A stretch of DNA of 14,508 nucleotides. It comes from an uncultured Alphaproteobacteria bacterium. GTDB lineage: Bacteria > Pseudomonadota > Alphaproteobacteria > Rickettsiales > UBA1997. Below the pieces are notes generated by a model, which was not told where the DNA came from, did no database searches, and saw nothing but the letters and a program-made list of their open reading frames with translations. A program made the position numbers and the translations under genes. Location: positions 1 to 14,508 of the forward strand of contig CAINKA010000147.1 of NCBI GenBank assembly GCA_903849835.1. The letters are read 5' to 3'. The stretch's first letter is position 1. Each line of letters begins with the position of its first letter. Of the stretch, positions 12,691 to 14,508 are shown piece after piece.

Positions 12691-14061
12691 ATGAAAATTT
12701 ATAAAATTTTTCTTTTTTCTATTTTGTTATCAGCCCTGACAAATCAGGCATTCGCAACAGTTTCATTTTCAGTTAAAAATGAAGAAATCCCGAAAACAAA
12801 AATTTTATTTTTTGGTTTTGATTATGCTGATCCGCGTTTAAAAAGTGATGCTTTTGAAATTCTCGAACGCATCAGAAAAAATTTAAAAACCACCGATCTT
12901 TTTGAAATTGTAAAGCAAAGTGGTCAGATGGAAATTGTGATGCCAAACCACGTCATCAGCGGTTCCTTGAATGAAAATTTGGTGCAGCAAAATCTCACCG
13001 TTGAGTCAATTCCGAATTTTGAAAAATATGAAAAAACTGGAACTGGCGCGATAGTAATCGGCCAATTTAATTACGATCAGACCGGCAATTTAGAAGTACG
13101 GATCAGGATGTGGGATGTGCTCGATCAGCGACAATTATTCGGAAAATTTTACACCTCTTCGAAAGATAATTATCGCAAAATGGCCAATATAATTTCGAAT
13201 GAAATTTTTAAAGTTATTAGCGGTGAGAAGGTCGGACATTTTACGTCGCAAATCCTTTATGCATCTGAGTCGGGATCTGCTGGAAAAAGAATTAAAAAAA
13301 TTAATTTGATGGATTTTGACGGCGAAAATCGCCGTGTTTTAACCGACGGTCGTGAGTTGGTTTTGACTCCAATTTTTTCTAAAAAACCTGATGAAATTTT
13401 TTATCTGCGCTACTTCGAAAATCGTCCACAAATTTTTGCGTTGGATTTAAAAAATTTGCGTAGCAAAAAAATCGGCGGATTTCGCGGAACAACATTCGCC
13501 GCCAGCATCAATCCCAGAGATCAAAATCTGATTTTAATTTCGGCAATTTCCGACGGAAATAGCGACATTTACGAATTGAATATCGCCACAAATGTTGCGA
13601 AAAGATTGACGAAGAGTCCATCGATTGACACTACGGCCTCATATTCTCCCGACGGAAAATCAATCGCATTTTCTTCCGACCGCGATTCTGGTCAGCAAAT
13701 TTATTTGATGGATGAAATGGGTTCGTCAGTGAAAAAAATTAGCGCCGGAGTTGGATCTTATTCCAAGCCAGTTTGGTCACCCGACGGAAAATTAATTGCC
13801 TTCACAAAAATAAAAGGCGGACAATTTTTTATCGGAGTCATGACGCCGAATGGAAATGGCGAAAAATTATTGGTCAGTGCTTATTCGGCTGAGGGCGCGA
13901 AGTGGTCACCCAATGGTCGCTATTTGATTTACTCGAAGAAAAAAGGTTCCTACGGACAAGACTCAATCCCACGTCTCTACATCATCGACATCATCACCGG
14001 ATTTGAATTCGAAGTTCCAACTCCAGCAGGCGAAGGCGCGACGGACCCTGATTGGGCTTGA
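12691..14061 (+). CDS. tolB: Tol-Pal system periplasmic protein TolB
   Basis: A 456-residue periplasmic protein of the Tol-Pal system, which helps keep the outer membrane tethered and constricts it at division through binding to Pal. Residues 1-22 are a signal peptide (ends AFA, mature from Thr23). The N-terminal alpha/beta domain spans about 30-175. The C-terminal six-bladed beta-propeller (about 190-445) shows its repeat signature at YSPDGKSIAFSSDRD (318-332), WSPDGKLIAF (362-371) and WSPNGRYLIY (405-414). The end, EVPTPAGEGATDPDWA, is as expected for the family. The gene lies 3 nt after hslV and is followed by an intrinsic terminator, so the usual downstream pal is not in this operon. tolQRA are not in the window. 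Confidence 0.96.
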   Translation: MKIYKIFLFSILLSALTNQAFATVSFSVKNEEIPKTKILFFGFDYADPRLKSDAFEILERIRKNLKTTDLFEIVKQSGQMEIVMPNHVISGSLNENLVQQNLTVESIPNFEKYEKTGTGAIVIGQFNYDQTGNLEVRIRMWDVLDQRQLFGKFYTSSKDNYRKMANIISNEIFKVISGEKVGHFTSQILYASESGSAGKRIKKINLMDFDGENRRVLTDGRELVLTPIFSKKPDEIFYLRYFENRPQIFALDLKNLRSKKIGGFRGTTFAASINPRDQNLILISAISDGNSDIYELNIATNVAKRLTKSPSIDTTASYSPDGKSIAFSSDRDSGQQIYLMDEMGSSVKKISAGVGSYSKPVWSPDGKLIAFTKIKGGQFFIGVMTPNGNGEKLLVSAYSAEGAKWSPNGRYLIYSKKKGSYGQDSIPRLYIIDIITGFEFEVPTPAGEGATDPDWA

Positions 14062-14078
14062 AACGACGGCGCAGCCGT

Positions 14079-14103
14079 AAAAACAGCCTTAACGGCTGTT
14101 TTT
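14079..14103 (+). terminator. Rho-independent terminator after tolB
   Basis: A perfect 10-bp stem, AAAAACAGCC (14079-14088) with GGCTGTTTTT (14094-14103), around loop TTAAC. The stem ends in the T-run, 18 nt after the tolB stop. The best-formed terminator in the window; the A-tract side could let it work for minus-strand transcripts too. Confidence 0.85.
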
Positions 14104-14104
14104 A

Positions 14105-14286
14105 GTTTCAAGCGGGCGGAGCTATGCTCCCGCCCCGGTGAGAGAATGGAAATAAATCACAAACCGTAATTCTAACCACAATCGCAGCCGTAAAAGTTTC
14201 AAGCGGGCGGAGCTATGCTCCCGCCCCGGTGAGAGAATGGAAATAAATCACAAACCGTAATTCTAACCACAATCGCAGCCGTAAAA
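14105..14286. repeat. Exact tandem duplication of a 91-bp structured unit
   Basis: Copies 14105-14195 and 14196-14286 read the same, beginning GTTTCAAGCGGGCGGAGC and ending CGCAGCCGTAAAA. Each contains a GC-rich hairpin (GGGCGGAGC, TAT, GCTCCCGCCC, with one bulged G) in otherwise AT-rich DNA. The last 13 bases (CGCAGCCGTAAAA) also occur just before the tolB terminator at 14070-14082, so the unit may have arisen by slippage or recombination between these short repeats. No reading frame of note is present. The stretch 14062-14401 holds only this, the terminator and the palindromic repeat. Confidence 0.95.
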
Positions 14287-14299
14287 CAAATTCACCTTC

Positions 14300-14393
14300 A
14301 ATGTCATGCTGAGCTTGTCGAAGCATGATTCGTGGCACAGTTACCTTGTCACGCTTCGTCCTTCGACAGGTTCAGGAGGCTCAGCATGACATT
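14300..14393. repeat. Complete palindromic intergenic repeat
   Basis: The outer 15 bp are a perfect inverted repeat: AATGTCATGCTGAGC (14300-14314) and GCTCAGCATGACATT (14379-14393). Inside, TTGTCGAAGCATGATTC and CACGCTTCG-TCCTTCGACA fold further. The first 30 or so bases equal the reverse complement of the repeat at the window start (31-60), and its core recurs in frame inside the glycosyltransferase gene. It lies just upstream of the yejB-like gene and downstream of the tandem duplication. Confidence 0.9.
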
Positions 14394-14425
14394 GTCGATG
14401 AATGACGCACGTATTCCAAATCCAA

Positions 14426-14508
14426 ATGCAAATCTACTTCCTAAAACGCTTCCTCCTAATCATCCCAACCCTCTTCACCATAATGTTGGTGAATTTTTTA
14501 ATCATCCA
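14426..14508 (+). CDS. ABC transporter permease, YejB-like (partial, N-terminus only)
   Basis: The first 27 codons of a gene that runs off the window. MQIYFLKRF then LLIIPTLFTIMLVNFLII matches the N-terminus of YejB/OppB-type inner-membrane permeases: a basic patch followed by the first transmembrane helix with the PTLF motif. YejABEF imports peptides such as microcin C. An in-frame ATG at 14402 would add eight residues (MTHVFQIQ), but the start at 14426 lines up with the known YejB N-terminus (M-x-x-Y-h-h-R/K-R). No Shine-Dalgarno site is seen before either. Whether it is yejB rather than another oppB-family permease needs the rest of the gene. Confidence 0.78.
   Translation, partial: MQIYFLKRFLLIIPTLFTIMLVNFLII

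Noticed and set aside
14105..14286. CRISPR array or small gene
   Set aside because: Two identical copies lie head to tail without spacers, and both strands are broken by stops.
14402..14425. Similarity of CGTATTCCAAATCC to the end of the 163-bp element
   Set aside because: The match is short, has a gap, and lies in what is probably the leader of the yejB-like gene; chance is sufficient.

Overview
The window looks like chromosomal DNA of an AT-rich, probably host-associated alphaproteobacterium of the Rickettsiales type. The grounds are: an extended, cysteine-rich VirB6 next to VirB4 (as in the Rickettsiales type IV secretion system), an AmpG-family permease, a KdtX-like glycosyltransferase, runs of A/T, few Shine-Dalgarno sites, and palindromic repeats of the CTTCGACAAGCTCAG type. 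One of these repeats lies in frame inside a gene. The order-level placement is an inference from gene content, not a search result.

Layout. Positions 1-60 hold a truncated palindromic repeat. A membrane-anchored DsbA-like thiol oxidoreductase (125-907, minus) diverges from a glycosyltransferase operon (1003-2828, plus) that continues into two tandem paralogous lipoproteins of unknown role. queA (2848-3882, minus) and ubiE (3881-4648, plus) are head to head with start codons that overlap in a single CATG. ubiE is followed 1 nt later by a small lipoprotein gene (4650-4946). The minus-strand block 10572-5033 is virB4, virB6 (stop touching start) and tRNA-Thr(GGT), 8 nt after virB6. A 163-bp near-perfect palindrome (10651-10813) separates virB4 from an ampG-like permease (10811-12046, minus) and supplies that gene's stop codon. 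A heptamer-repeat hairpin (12053-12131) lies between ampG and the divergent pair hslV-tolB (12136-14061, plus), which ends in a clear intrinsic terminator. Positions 14104-14401 contain no gene: a 91-bp exact tandem duplication and a second palindromic repeat. The window closes on the first codons of a yejB-like ABC permease.

How the genes relate. Much of the content concerns the cell envelope: LPS core glycosylation, three lipoproteins, periplasmic disulfide formation, muropeptide import, TolB, a peptide importer and type IV secretion. The DsbA-like protein is a plausible (unproven) catalyst for the roughly two dozen cysteines in the periplasmic part of VirB6. queA, ubiE, hslV and the tRNA are housekeeping genes.

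I saw no CRISPR array, no transposase and no obvious defence or toxin-antitoxin system. The most unusual items are the CATG start-codon overlap, the long palindrome forming the ampG stop, the in-frame repeat in the glycosyltransferase, the Cys-rich VirB6 with freshly duplicated C-terminal repeats, and the tandem lipoprotein pair.
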